A stretch of DNA of 64,000 bases from Paenibacillus_F sp047238265 (GCF_047238265.1 NZ_JBDFMM010000001.1:2976001-3040000); one strand, 5' to 3'; numbered from the stretch's first letter, positions 18,129 to 26,332 are shown. Made by a program: numbers and translations. The notes: a model not told the origin generated them from the letters alone.

Positions 18129-18145
18129 TTAATAAAGTTTATTAA
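18129..18145. promoter_or_regulatory. 17-bp perfect palindrome before the second sulfatase
   Basis: TTAATAAAGTTTATTAA is a perfect odd palindrome placed just upstream of the start codon. It resembles XylR/ROK-type AT-rich operators and shares the TAAACT core (minus strand) with two motifs at the ROK promoter. Between it and 18394 only AT-rich DNA with no clear gene is seen. Confidence 0.55.
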
Positions 18146-18393
18146 TTGCATTGGAAAACTAGGTTAAAATCATTGTCCATGATATAGCAAAACCAAATGT
18201 TTTACAATAAAGTTATTTTCTTGGTTGTTGCTTTCTTGTAAAGGCAGGTGATCCCCTTCTCTGTTTGGGAAACAAATGGACCTCCTTACCGGTTTTTATG
18301 GGTTATAACTGATTTCTAATCTGCTGCTGTAAAGCCCGCGTTTTGTGCGGAGCTGTAACCATACGGGGTTTTGTTTGTACCCTCGATAAACAA

Positions 18394-18425
18394 CAAAAAA
18401 ACCCGCGTTAATATCGCGGATTTTT
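18394..18425 (-). terminator. Terminator of the 290-residue hypothetical gene
   Basis: CCGCG and CGCGG pair around a 7-base loop, flanked by A/T runs that extend the stem, with TTTTTTTG on the minus strand. Confidence 0.7.
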
Positions 18426-18443
18426 CGGATCACTACTTTCATT

Positions 18444-19307
18444 TTATAAATAATCACCAAACAGCTCCGATACGATATCCTCATTAAGCTTTAACGAACC
18501 CTGCCAGCCCGCCCAGGGCATTTCCATATCCGAGCGTCCTTTCGTGTTCTTCAAACGGCCCTCGCAAGATGCGATATCTCCAAAATCCGTCCAGGAATCC
18601 GGGCTCAATGTTAAAAAGGAATTCGGAATTGCCCCCACTCTGGCCAAGGAATCCAATATACCCCGCTTGGTATACTTGTCGCCGCTTAAAATTTTGGAGG
18701 CTATCAGTCGTTTTTCAAATTGGCCAGGTGTTTCATCCTCGGGGGCGGTCCGAAGCAAATCCAATAATGTAGAAAAGGTTTGAATATCTTGCTCTGTCGG
18801 TTGTACAATCGGCGCGTCCAAAAGATGTTTGAGATTGAGGTAGGCATAATGGGGCTGGGAAGAATAGGCATTTCCGATATAGAGACAATATTGAAAGTAA
18901 GCGTCATTTTCAAACCGCGGCTTGTCCATTCCTTGACAAACCCAGCAGCATACGAATTGGGGGCGCTCCTCGTAAGTATGCATAGTTAGCGTATTTAATT
19001 TGTGCCAGGCGGATAAAACGGAACGCCCTCGGGGATAACTTCCGCCAACCCCGGCGATGAAACTTTCTAGACATCTTTGCTTGGTAAGAGCAGAATTCGC
19101 TTTCAAGGAAAGCAGCTTTTGCAAACTATCCTGATGATCGGCAAAATGTACAATTTCATTGGCTCTCCATCCGTGTTGCTTCAACAATTCACGCTCTTTA
19201 TCAAGGAGTGTATGTTCCCAATAAACGGAAACCGAACGTTCGTGGTCATATTCGTGATTGCCGTAGCGATACAGTTTTTTGAGTACACGCATGATCTGAG
19301 GGGTCAT
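18444..19307 (-). CDS. Hypothetical protein, about 287 residues, with a CCWVC motif
   Basis: I do not recognise this protein. It is soluble, with no signal peptide or membrane segment, and rich in aromatic residues and histidine. RPQFVCCWVCQGMDKPRFEND contains a C-x-x-C pair near residue 120 that could bind metal. The ATG at 19307 is preferred because AAAGGATG precedes it; the ATG at 19316 lies inside that site. It stands alone between the glycan locus and a divergent gene, with its own terminator. Codon use is like its neighbours, so it is probably a real gene of narrow distribution. Confidence 0.7.
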   Translation of the reverse strand: MTPQIMRVLKKLYRYGNHEYDHERSVSVYWEHTLLDKERELLKQHGWRANEIVHFADHQDSLQKLLSLKANSALTKQRCLESFIAGVGGSYPRGRSVLSAWHKLNTLTMHTYEERPQFVCCWVCQGMDKPRFENDAYFQYCLYIGNAYSSQPHYAYLNLKHLLDAPIVQPTEQDIQTFSTLLDLLRTAPEDETPGQFEKRLIASKILSGDKYTKRGILDSLARVGAIPNSFLTLSPDSWTDFGDIASCEGRLKNTKGRSDMEMPWAGWQGSLKLNEDIVSELFGDYL

Positions 19308-19548
19308 AAAATTCATCCTTTCGCTGTGCTTACTTACTAGAGAGTGTTTTGTTTCTTCAAACTCTTGTTCTTTCAGATTACAATAGCACGGGCTGGTATT
19401 TTTTCCAAGGTGAAAAGCATGCCGGTTCCTGGGGCTAATGTAAAGACAAACACTTATTCCTAATATTACTAAATTTACACTAATAAATTGAAAAATTAAC
19501 CATTTTATATATAATCAAGAGTAAGAAACAGAGATTAAGGGAGGTATT

Positions 19549-20100
19549 ATGACCATTTACACGGACAATGAACAGGATAAGCGCCTCATATCCGATCTTC
19601 TGCTGCAAACGGACGGGACGACAACACGAACGATTGAGATTATCGTCCGTAATCAAGTCAATATTCATGTGTATGAACATGAACGGGCAGCGCCGGAATC
19701 CGTTCCGGAAGACATCCGGCAAGCTTTTCCGGACGACGGACAGTTTATCAGACGGCTGTCGAGCCTGACATTGCCCGGTCATGTGTTATCTTACAATATC
19801 GTGTATGCGAACCTGCAGACACTCCCGGCAGATTTAGCCAGGCAGCTTGATAACCGGCAGTTTCCGCTCGGCAAACTGCTGGCCGAATATCCGACACGGA
19901 GGGAAATCACGGAAACAGGAATCGAACACAGAAGCAGCATGAAGGCGTTTGCCCCCTATTCTCTGACCACTTCCGAATTCCTGATGAAAAAATATAAAAT
20001 TATGGGGGGCGATTCGTGCTGGTTCTATCTGATCGAATATTTTGACCGGGATGCGATTGTCCGCTCGGCTTCACGCATTTCATCCGCCAGCGGACAATAA
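19549..20100 (+). CDS. Chorismate lyase / UTRA-fold-like protein (tentative)
   Basis: A 183-residue soluble protein that begins after GGGAGG. Its pattern resembles the chorismate-lyase (UbiC)/DUF98 and UTRA-like fold: an early TIEIIVRNQVNIHVYEHE, a central VLSYNIVYANLQTLPADLARQL, then PLGKLL and RREITETGIEHRSSMK. Chorismate lyases turn chorismate into 4-hydroxybenzoate and pyruvate, but relatives can be non-catalytic ligand binders. No partner gene for aromatic metabolism is adjacent, and it has no DNA-binding domain. A monocistronic unit with its own terminator. Confidence 0.5.
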   Translation: MTIYTDNEQDKRLISDLLLQTDGTTTRTIEIIVRNQVNIHVYEHERAAPESVPEDIRQAFPDDGQFIRRLSSLTLPGHVLSYNIVYANLQTLPADLARQLDNRQFPLGKLLAEYPTRREITETGIEHRSSMKAFAPYSLTTSEFLMKKYKIMGGDSCWFYLIEYFDRDAIVRSASRISSASGQ

Positions 20101-20208
20101 AGCTCAGCTTTATATCCTGCCGGCCCATTTCCCATGGCTCCAAGCGTGGATACACAAATCACCGATTTACCCTCCGAAATCCTTCGGTAAAATGCAGCCG
20201 GTCTTCTT

Positions 20209-20234
20209 GGCCATCCTCCGCCGGATGGCCTTTT
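20209..20234 (+). terminator. Terminator after the chorismate-lyase-like gene
   Basis: GGCCATCC and GGATGGCC pair perfectly around a 6-base loop and are followed by TTTTG. Confidence 0.75.
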
Positions 20235-20324
20235 GTTTACAGTTTGAATCTGCTGTCTGCCGTCACCCCCCCGCGCAGCCCTTTCTTTCTATCTCTTCTC
20301 TTTCAGAGCCGAACCTGGCTTATT

Positions 20325-20972
20325 TTATTTTCTCAGCCCTTGAATGTAGACATGTTTTATCCCGGCCACAATATCCTCTTTGCTGTACCCGAGTGTTTTC
20401 TGCTGATAAAGAAAGAGATCCGGGCTCAATGCGGCCACTAAGGTTTGTGTAGTCAAAGTAACATGCAAAGGAGCGATTTCCCCTTCCTCTACCGCTTGGG
20501 CATACAACTGAGCAATCAATTCTTGCAAGTAAAGAAAAACAGGATGGTTAAATTGTAACAATTGAAGCTCACTGCTGCGGTTGTATTCATTTTTAATGAT
20601 GACCAGCATGGCCGCCTGATCGTCTAAATAGTCCGCGATTTTATCGATCACTTCACTCAATAAGGCCAGCGAAGTTATCTGAGGTCCCCTGGTCAAGCGA
20701 AAGGAATCCAGCTCCCTCAAAAAATCTTGTGTATTGCTGCTCAAAATCGCCATACAGATTTCACCTTTGTTGGAATAGCGGCGATAAAGAGTAGCTTGGC
20801 CGACATTGGCAGCTTTGGCAATTTGGTGCATACTGACATTCTCTACGCCATGCTCTTTAAACAGGCGGTTGGAAGCGGTCATAATCCTATTTTGATAGTC
20901 GGAATCCCTCTTATCTGTTTTGCGAACCTTGGTTTCGTTCACTTCGTCTGTCCCGTTAAGCGGCTCGGTCAT
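20325..20972 (-). CDS. TetR-family repressor of the adjacent MFS exporter
   Basis: A 215-residue TetR protein. The helix-turn-helix lies at about residues 28-74 (IMTASNRLFKEHGVENVSMHQIAKAANVGQATLYRRYSNKGEI), followed by an all-helical ligand domain. It starts at ATG 20972 after AAGGAGG. It is divergent from a DHA2 exporter. The intergenic region carries a very strong double operator over the exporter promoter, so repression relieved by an exported compound is the expected mode. Confidence 0.93.
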   Translation of the reverse strand: MTEPLNGTDEVNETKVRKTDKRDSDYQNRIMTASNRLFKEHGVENVSMHQIAKAANVGQATLYRRYSNKGEICMAILSSNTQDFLRELDSFRLTRGPQITSLALLSEVIDKIADYLDDQAAMLVIIKNEYNRSSELQLLQFNHPVFLYLQELIAQLYAQAVEEGEIAPLHVTLTTQTLVAALSPDLFLYQQKTLGYSKEDIVAGIKHVYIQGLRK

Positions 20973-21021
20973 TGCGTAAGCCTCCTTGGCTTTGATGCCT
21001 ATTTTTCATAAAACAATCTAT

Positions 21022-21077
21022 TTGACAAAGCGGACAACTGTCCGTAATATAGTTTCTGCGGACAGTTGTCCGCTTTG
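21022..21077. promoter_or_regulatory. Exporter promoter with duplicated TetR operator
   Basis: CAAAGCGGACAACTGTCCG (21026-21044) and its exact reverse complement (21059-21077) form a 19-bp inverted repeat with a 14-bp spacer. Each arm contains a palindromic CGGACA-NN-TGTCCG box. Plus-strand TTGACA (21022-21027) and TAATAT (21045-21050) are 17 bp apart, so the first box fills the promoter spacer and the second covers the start site. Confidence 0.85.
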
Positions 21078-21138
21078 ATTATATCAAACAGCCTAAATTG
21101 CGGTCAATGAGCTTGAAAAATGCCGGGAGGAAATTAGA

Positions 21139-22632
21139 ATGGAAAATAACGCATCAGAAGATTTTAAGCTTAGAAGTATACTGGTTCCATTATTGGCCAT
21201 TATAGCAGGGGTATTCATGGTTGTTCTTAACAGTACCTCGATGAACGTGGCGCTATCTACATTGCTGACTGATTTACATACGGATTTTCCGACCATCCAG
21301 TGGACGGTTACGGGCTATATGCTTGCCCAGGCATCCGTCATTCCATTAGCCGGCTGGTTATCGGACCGTTTCGGAGCAAAGACGGTTTTTCTGAGCTCCA
21401 TTGCGCTCTTCACCGCAGCTTCGGTACTATGCGCTCTTCCTGACAACGCGGGCTGGCTGATCGCATTCCGGATTATCCAGGGTCTTGGCGGAGGCTGCGT
21501 TATCCCTGTCGCCATGGCTTATGTGTATCGTCTCAGCCCGCAGAGCAAGGTCGGAACGGTCATGGCCATGATGGGGATTCCCATTCTGTTTGCTCCGGCC
21601 ATCGGTCCCGTCCTCTCCGGCTGGCTCGTGGAATTCTATTCGTGGAGATGGCTGTTCATTATCAATATCCCGGTGGGAATCTTGTCGATCCTCCTTGGTT
21701 TAAAAACACTTCCCAAAGTAGAGCGTCAGGCGGTAACGGGAATTGATATCCCGGGAATGCTGCTCGCCCCTATCGCTTTCGCCGGCTTGTCTTATGGCGT
21801 CATCGAAGGGGCCAGCAGTTGGACCTCGGTTAACACTGTCGCCGGTCTGGTAATAGGAGGAATCGCTCTCCTTGCTTTTGTCGCCAGAGAGCTGACCACT
21901 TCGACACCGCTTCTGGATCTTCAGGTCTTCCGCTCCGTAGACTTTTCGATCGGAATTTTAGTGCAATGGATCGGACAATTTGCATTATTCGGAGCGATTT
22001 TCCTTCTTCCGCAGTTTCTCCAGCAAGCCAGAGGCTTCGGCGCTTTTGATACGGGGATGATTTTGCTCCCGCAGGCGATTGCTTCGATGCTGATCATGCC
22101 CGTTGCGGGTTACTTGTTCGACCGGATCGGTGTGCGCTGGCTGGTCGTCATAGGGCTGGGACTGGTCTCCGGAGCTACTTACCAATACTCTCAGGTGGAT
22201 GTGACAACCGTCGGCAAAGACCTGATCGTCCCGTTAATTATGGCCGGAGCAGGTATGGGCATGATGACCATGCCGATGAATACCCATCTGTTCAATAAAG
22301 CTCCCCGCCACTTGGTCAGCCGGGTAACGTCGTTGACCAATTCCATGCAGCAGGTTGTCAACTCCCTGTCTGTAGCGGCGCTGGTAACGATCCTCTCGGC
22401 TCGTGTAACATCCAGAACGGCTGAGCTGAAAGCTGCGGCGGCAGCCCAGACGACAGCTCCGACTCCCGAAATGCTTCAGCAGGCGGCGGCCGAGTTAGCG
22501 GCCAACTCCTTCGCCGATACGTTCGGTGTCATGGTGGTTGTGGCGATCATAGGGGCGGTTCTGGGCCTACTGCTGCGCCGGGGCAAAACTTCTCAAGACC
22601 CTCAGGCGGACGTATCGGTGGTTGAAGGCTAA
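21139..22632 (+). CDS. DHA2-type MFS multidrug exporter (EmrB/QacA group)
   Basis: A 497-residue membrane protein with about 14 predicted helices. It has GWLSDRFGAKTVFLSS (loop 2-3 motif A) and IPVAMAYVYRLSPQSKVGTVMAMMGIPILFAPAIGPVLSGWLVEFYSWRWLFIINIPVG (motif C region typical of antiporters). It would expel a toxic compound by proton exchange. The start follows GGGAGGAAA. It is controlled by the divergent TetR repressor through a double operator. Confidence 0.92.
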   Translation: MENNASEDFKLRSILVPLLAIIAGVFMVVLNSTSMNVALSTLLTDLHTDFPTIQWTVTGYMLAQASVIPLAGWLSDRFGAKTVFLSSIALFTAASVLCALPDNAGWLIAFRIIQGLGGGCVIPVAMAYVYRLSPQSKVGTVMAMMGIPILFAPAIGPVLSGWLVEFYSWRWLFIINIPVGILSILLGLKTLPKVERQAVTGIDIPGMLLAPIAFAGLSYGVIEGASSWTSVNTVAGLVIGGIALLAFVARELTTSTPLLDLQVFRSVDFSIGILVQWIGQFALFGAIFLLPQFLQQARGFGAFDTGMILLPQAIASMLIMPVAGYLFDRIGVRWLVVIGLGLVSGATYQYSQVDVTTVGKDLIVPLIMAGAGMGMMTMPMNTHLFNKAPRHLVSRVTSLTNSMQQVVNSLSVAALVTILSARVTSRTAELKAAAAAQTTAPTPEMLQQAAAELAANSFADTFGVMVVVAIIGAVLGLLLRRGKTSQDPQADVSVVEG

Positions 22633-22730
22633 AAATGTAACCCGTTCGTATAAGCCGGTATTGGCCTGGCCGCACGGCTTGCGGATCTGCCGCAACGTTT
22701 ACCCACTGTAAGGTAAGGAAAACGCGCATC

Positions 22731-22775
22731 AAAAAGCCCGATTTCTCAGCGTTCATGGAGAAACCGGGCTTTTTT
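22731..22775. terminator. Bidirectional terminator between exporter and MerR genes
   Basis: AAAAAGCCCG-A-TTTCTC pairs with GAGAAA-C-CGGGCTTTTT around a short loop; both sides end in A- or T-runs, serving two convergent genes. Confidence 0.85.
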
Positions 22776-22810
22776 CTTTGTACGGAATAGCGCGTATAAA
22801 GCAACAATCC

Positions 22811-23584
22811 TCATTCATCGGCGGGTGCCCGACGGATATGATACATAATCGCGTTATACAAAAAATCGGTGAAGTCCTCCGTACTGAATTGATTGATATA
22901 ATGATTGAACCGCTCGTCAAATTTATACGTAGTTGCGATACAGGTTAACATTTCAGAGTCACAACCAACGGATTGTTCGAGATATCCTTTCCACTCCGCG
23001 ATTAATTGCTGCACTTCATCGGAAGATGGAGATTGATTGGTACAGGCCGCAAGTCTTCTGAATACGCTCTCCATGTTTTGTTCAAACTCGGAGAACAGAT
23101 CGGCTTTTTCGGCAGGAGAAAGCTTGTTCAGTCTTCCCTCATACTCTTTATAGGATTCTTTTTCTCCATAGATAAGTTTCGCTTCTTGAGCATACTGCTC
23201 TTGCAAGGGAAGAACGGAGGAATGATTAAAAATAGTAAGGTTGTAGAGATCCTTTCCCGCTACATACTCATCCAGTGCGGTAAGGATAGTTCCTAATCGC
23301 TCTTTTTTTGCCAATAAGGTGTGGGTATGCTTTTTTAACACTTGTCGCTGTTCTTCTTTCGTCAGCTTTAAGATATCCGCGATTTCATTCAATGAAAAAT
23401 CCATTTCTTTTAAAAATAAGATCAACTGAAGTTTTGCTAAACCTTCTCTATCGTAAAACCGATATCCGCTATCCGTCAGATGAGCGGGCTTTAATAGATT
23501 TATTTTATCGTAATATTGTAAGGTTCTTTTTGATACGCCTGTAATTTGAACCATATCTTTAATCGCCAATAATGGTGTCTTCAT
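22811..23584 (-). CDS. MerR-family regulator with TipAS-type antibiotic-binding domain
   Basis: A 257-residue protein with an N-terminal MerR helix-turn-helix (about 8-75, MVQITGVSKRTLQYYDKINLLKPAHLTDSGYRFYD) and a coiled-coil dimer helix. The C-terminal TipAS-like domain (about 125-250) contains YKEYEGRLNKLSPAEKADLFSEFEQNME and DEVQQLIAEWKGYLEQ. TipAS domains bind thiopeptides and related antibiotics. Its gene overlaps the end of the upstream DUF2268-like gene by 26 bases and uses an AAAGGA site inside it, so the two are co-translated. Confidence 0.9.
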   Translation of the reverse strand: MKTPLLAIKDMVQITGVSKRTLQYYDKINLLKPAHLTDSGYRFYDREGLAKLQLILFLKEMDFSLNEIADILKLTKEEQRQVLKKHTHTLLAKKERLGTILTALDEYVAGKDLYNLTIFNHSSVLPLQEQYAQEAKLIYGEKESYKEYEGRLNKLSPAEKADLFSEFEQNMESVFRRLAACTNQSPSSDEVQQLIAEWKGYLEQSVGCDSEMLTCIATTYKFDERFNHYINQFSTEDFTDFLYNAIMYHIRRAPADE

Positions 23585-24488
23585 CCCAAAATTCCTTTAC
23601 TTCGTCTAGTATTGACCGGGCCGGGGTAACGGTCGCTTCAAAAATAGTTTTGCCCGTTTTTTCTAAATAATAGTGAATTAAATAGTAGCCGCAGGCATAT
23701 CCGGCGCAATAAGGCATTTGGACGGGTACGGCGTTTTGAAGTTTTGCTAATTCGTCCCCATAAAGATACGGGGCCATATTTTGAAAGCCCGTTAGTTGTA
23801 ATTTATGCTTGAGCACCGGTTTAATCCGCTTATTAAGGTTTTCACGCTTTGTTTTCGATACCCAGGGACCGAGCAGTTCCTTCCCGAACATAGCTGTTGC
23901 AAAGTTCTCCGCCAACCCTTCACTAACAATTAATTCACCTAAAGTAACGGCGGAATGGTCCCACTCAATAAATTGATAGCGGACGTTATGGTTGCATTCA
24001 TGAGCCAAAGCAGCCTTTATACGCGGCAGTGTGTAGTCATTAGGCAGGAGTGTACAAAAAATATAACCCGGAATCCCCCCGTCCCCTGTGTATCCTTCGT
24101 TTAATAGTAAAGAGGGACTGTTCGGATTGCCTAACAGAATAGTAAATAAATAATCGGATACTCGAAGGTTTACACCGTTCTGCGGAAATAAGTTCAAGCT
24201 TCTCTCAACGGCTTCTTCACATTCCTGCCAAAAAGAATCGGACGAAATCAATGCGATTTCTTTTGAAATCTCAGTGGTAATCTGAAGGGGTGCCATGCCC
24301 ATTAGGTTATTTAGTGCAATCACATCAAAACCACCGGGCTCCTCCGCTTTAAAGGGAATTTGTTGGATTTCCCATTTTTTCATAAAAGGGGCCATCATTT
24401 CCTGTCTGAATAACTCGACTTTCTCCTGGGGCGGGGCTTGCAACACTTTTCGATATACTTGATCGGAGCGCAAAGATTTAATATTCAT
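23559..24488 (-). CDS. DUF2268-like predicted zinc metallopeptidase
   Basis: A soluble protein of about 309 residues. LPRIKAALAHECNHNVRYQ carries the HExxH zinc motif (residues 163-167), and LGELIVSEGLAENFATAMFG downstream supplies the likely third ligand. This is the DUF2268 pattern of predicted Zn-dependent proteases. The ATG at 24488 is chosen because GAGGTGA precedes it; the longer frame to 24554 has no support. It is coupled to the downstream TipAS-type MerR regulator, so the peptidase may modify an antibiotic-like or peptide ligand; that link is inference. Confidence 0.8.
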   Translation of the reverse strand: MNIKSLRSDQVYRKVLQAPPQEKVELFRQEMMAPFMKKWEIQQIPFKAEEPGGFDVIALNNLMGMAPLQITTEISKEIALISSDSFWQECEEAVERSLNLFPQNGVNLRVSDYLFTILLGNPNSPSLLLNEGYTGDGGIPGYIFCTLLPNDYTLPRIKAALAHECNHNVRYQFIEWDHSAVTLGELIVSEGLAENFATAMFGKELLGPWVSKTKRENLNKRIKPVLKHKLQLTGFQNMAPYLYGDELAKLQNAVPVQMPYCAGYACGYYLIHYYLEKTGKTIFEATVTPARSILDEVKEFWDEDTIIGD

Positions 24489-24722
24489 GTTCTCACCTCT
24501 TTTGTAAGTTAGTTTGAAGTATGAGCTATGACGTAACGTTACAGTCAAGGTCATCTAAACATTTAAGTTATTCCCGCCACTGTTCTTCGAATGATTTAAC
24601 TCCGATTGCAATGTTCACCCTGTTATTCGTACAAAAGCCGACCCTTCATCCCCTCTTATTGGACACGACCTTGAGTTGGCAAAGGGATGACTAAGGGCAC
24701 ATCATTCAAAGAGGGTACGCCG

Positions 24723-25199
24723 TCAAAGTTGCAGAACGGTAATTGGCTCGTTATTGCAGATTTCACCGTTGTCACGAAAGCCAAAGCTTTCATAAAGCTT
24801 TTTGGCAGCAAGGTTATCAGTTCCATATGGAATCCAGCAATAACGTGCCGGTCCTGCCGGAAAGGTGCGGATAAATTCCAAGATTTTATTCATGGCTTCC
24901 CGGCCGTACCCCCGGTTCTGGTAATGCTTGTCAATCATTAATCGTAAAATACAATAGCTATCGTCTGCAATTGAAGGGAGATCGTAACCGGTAATGCCAT
25001 AAGTCAGCATAACAAAACCGACGGGTTGCTCATCTGCATAAATAGCAAATGGAAACGGACGTCCCCCATTGGTTGCAAGCACATAACAAGAGGCCATACT
25101 TGATAGATTGGAAGCTACGAAGCGGCGTTGTTCCTCTGAAACTTCTAAGTTAAATATGGAACGTCGGTTTTCCAGCGTAATTTTTCTGAGAGTAATCAT
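24723..25199 (-). CDS. GNAT-family N-acetyltransferase
   Basis: About 158 residues with the GNAT core: PFAIYADEQPVGFVMLTYG, then CILRLMIDKHYQNRGYGREAMNKIL (acetyl-CoA loop Q-N-R-G-Y-G), and KKLYESFGFRDNGEI at the end. This layout resembles spermidine/polyamine acetyltransferases of the BltD type. The ATG at 25199 follows GGGAG; a GTG further upstream is less likely. Substrate not determined. Confidence 0.85.
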   Translation of the reverse strand: MITLRKITLENRRSIFNLEVSEEQRRFVASNLSSMASCYVLATNGGRPFPFAIYADEQPVGFVMLTYGITGYDLPSIADDSYCILRLMIDKHYQNRGYGREAMNKILEFIRTFPAGPARYCWIPYGTDNLAAKKLYESFGFRDNGEICNNEPITVLQL

Positions 25200-25261
25200 A
25201 TAGTTTCTCCCTTCATAGTTCACGGTTTGTTCGTCTTACTCATTCATCCGGTTGGCTGTCC

Positions 25262-25789
25262 TTACAGTCGTTTGACCATATGAATATCGCAGGGCTCTTT
25301 CTCAAAGAGCTCCTCATCGACTTCCGGCGTAATGGCCGACCCGCAGCTCCTGTAAAAATTCACAGCGGATTCTGTTTCCGTAGAGGAAATGTACAGATAC
25401 TTCGCGCCTTTATCGATTGCGGCTTTACTTAGCTCATCCATAATCCGGCGGCCTATTCCTTGTCTCCGGTAATTCCGGGAAACGTACATCAGGTCTATCT
25501 GAAGCCGGTCCTTCTCTCTGCCTCTAAACTTGTTAGCCAAGACTCCGAACCCGACCAAGGTAGCCCCGTCATACGCTCCAAATGCTGTACCGCCGTTTTG
25601 AAGTTCACGCTCATAGCGTGAAATGATAGAAGAATAATCTTCTTCTTCCCAGTTAGAGCATTCATGATCCGTTTTAGTTTCCTCCAGAACTTCATTCTTA
25701 TAGGTGTAGATCCGCTCTATGGTTTCGGAACGGTCTATGTCGCGTATTTTAAATGAATCTTCAAGTTTCATCCGAACGATTGAAATCAT
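25262..25789 (-). CDS. GNAT-family N-acetyltransferase
   Basis: A 175-residue GNAT protein with GFGVLANKFRGREKDRLQIDLMYVSRNYRRQGIGRRIMDELSKAA (acetyl-CoA site R-R-Q-G-I-G) and a terminal AVNFYRSCGS. It lies 62 bases upstream of the other GNAT gene on the same strand, so the two may form an operon, but the proteins are not close copies. Substrate unknown. Confidence 0.85.
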   Translation of the reverse strand: MISIVRMKLEDSFKIRDIDRSETIERIYTYKNEVLEETKTDHECSNWEEEDYSSIISRYERELQNGGTAFGAYDGATLVGFGVLANKFRGREKDRLQIDLMYVSRNYRRQGIGRRIMDELSKAAIDKGAKYLYISSTETESAVNFYRSCGSAITPEVDEELFEKEPCDIHMVKRL

Positions 25790-25859
25790 ATGATTTCCCT
25801 CCTATTTCACCGCTGCCGTTTATTTCATAGTAGTGAATAACGAGTCTCCAAGCAACCGG

Positions 25860-26024
25860 AGAGGCGATTTGGAAACAGATCGTAAAGCAGATCCTGACTT
25901 GCTGCGTATTAGCATTATCAGGGCCGATGAGCGGGATATTGAAGAAGGTATTCGTATTATCGCAGAAGAATTGGAGCGTGCGCCGATTACAAGCAGCTCC
26001 CCTAAGCCGTTCTTCCGGTTATGA
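25860..26024 (+). pseudogene. Relic of a PLP-dependent aminotransferase C-terminus
   Basis: The open frame encodes LLRISIIRADERDIEEGIRIIAEELERAP, which reads like the last helix of fold-type I aminotransferases and MocR-type regulators (pattern RISI-x-R-A-D-E-x-x-I-E-E-G-I-R). Nothing upstream encodes the rest of such an enzyme, and the GNAT gene starts 70 bases away on the other strand. It is probably the remnant of a deleted gene. Confidence 0.5.
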
Positions 26025-26055
26025 GCAGAGCAGGAACAAGATATCGCTGCACAAA

Positions 26056-26080
26056 AAAACCTGTCGTTTCGACAGGTTTT
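26056..26080. terminator. Bidirectional terminator
   Basis: AAAACCTGTCG and CGACAGGTTTT form a perfect 11-bp stem with a TTT loop, between the aminotransferase relic and the XRE gene. Confidence 0.8.
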
Positions 26081-26100
26081 ATCGTTGTTCCGTTGTTCCT

Positions 26101-26322
26101 CTAGTCCTGAGTGTTATCGTCCGCTTTATATTCTAAAATATCTCCAGGCTGACAATCGAGAGCTTTGCAAATCGCTTCTAAAGTCGATAACCGAACCGCT
26201 TTTGCCTTCCCGTTCTTCAATATGGACAGGTTCGCCATCGTGATTCCAACCCTCTCCGAAAGTTCCGTTACGCTCATTTTTCTTTTGGCCAGCATCACGT
26301 CAATATTGATTATTATCGCCAT
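26101..26322 (-). CDS. Small XRE/Cro-type helix-turn-helix regulator
   Basis: A 73-residue single-domain HTH (MAIIINIDVMLAKRKMSVTELSERVGITMANLSILKNGKAKAVRLSTLEAICKALDCQPGDILEY) of the YozG-like group. The ATG at 26322 is chosen because the earlier in-frame GTG lies inside its GAGGTGA binding site. It follows a DUF2975 membrane gene by a few bases; this pair is widely conserved in Firmicutes. Confidence 0.9.
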   Translation of the reverse strand: MAIIINIDVMLAKRKMSVTELSERVGITMANLSILKNGKAKAVRLSTLEAICKALDCQPGDILEYKADDNTQD

Positions 26323-26332
26323 GTTATTCACC

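Noticed and set aside
17236..18132. 298-codon plus-strand frame opposite the second sulfatase
   Set aside because: Antisense to the catalytic part of the sulfatase; no start signal and no family resemblance.
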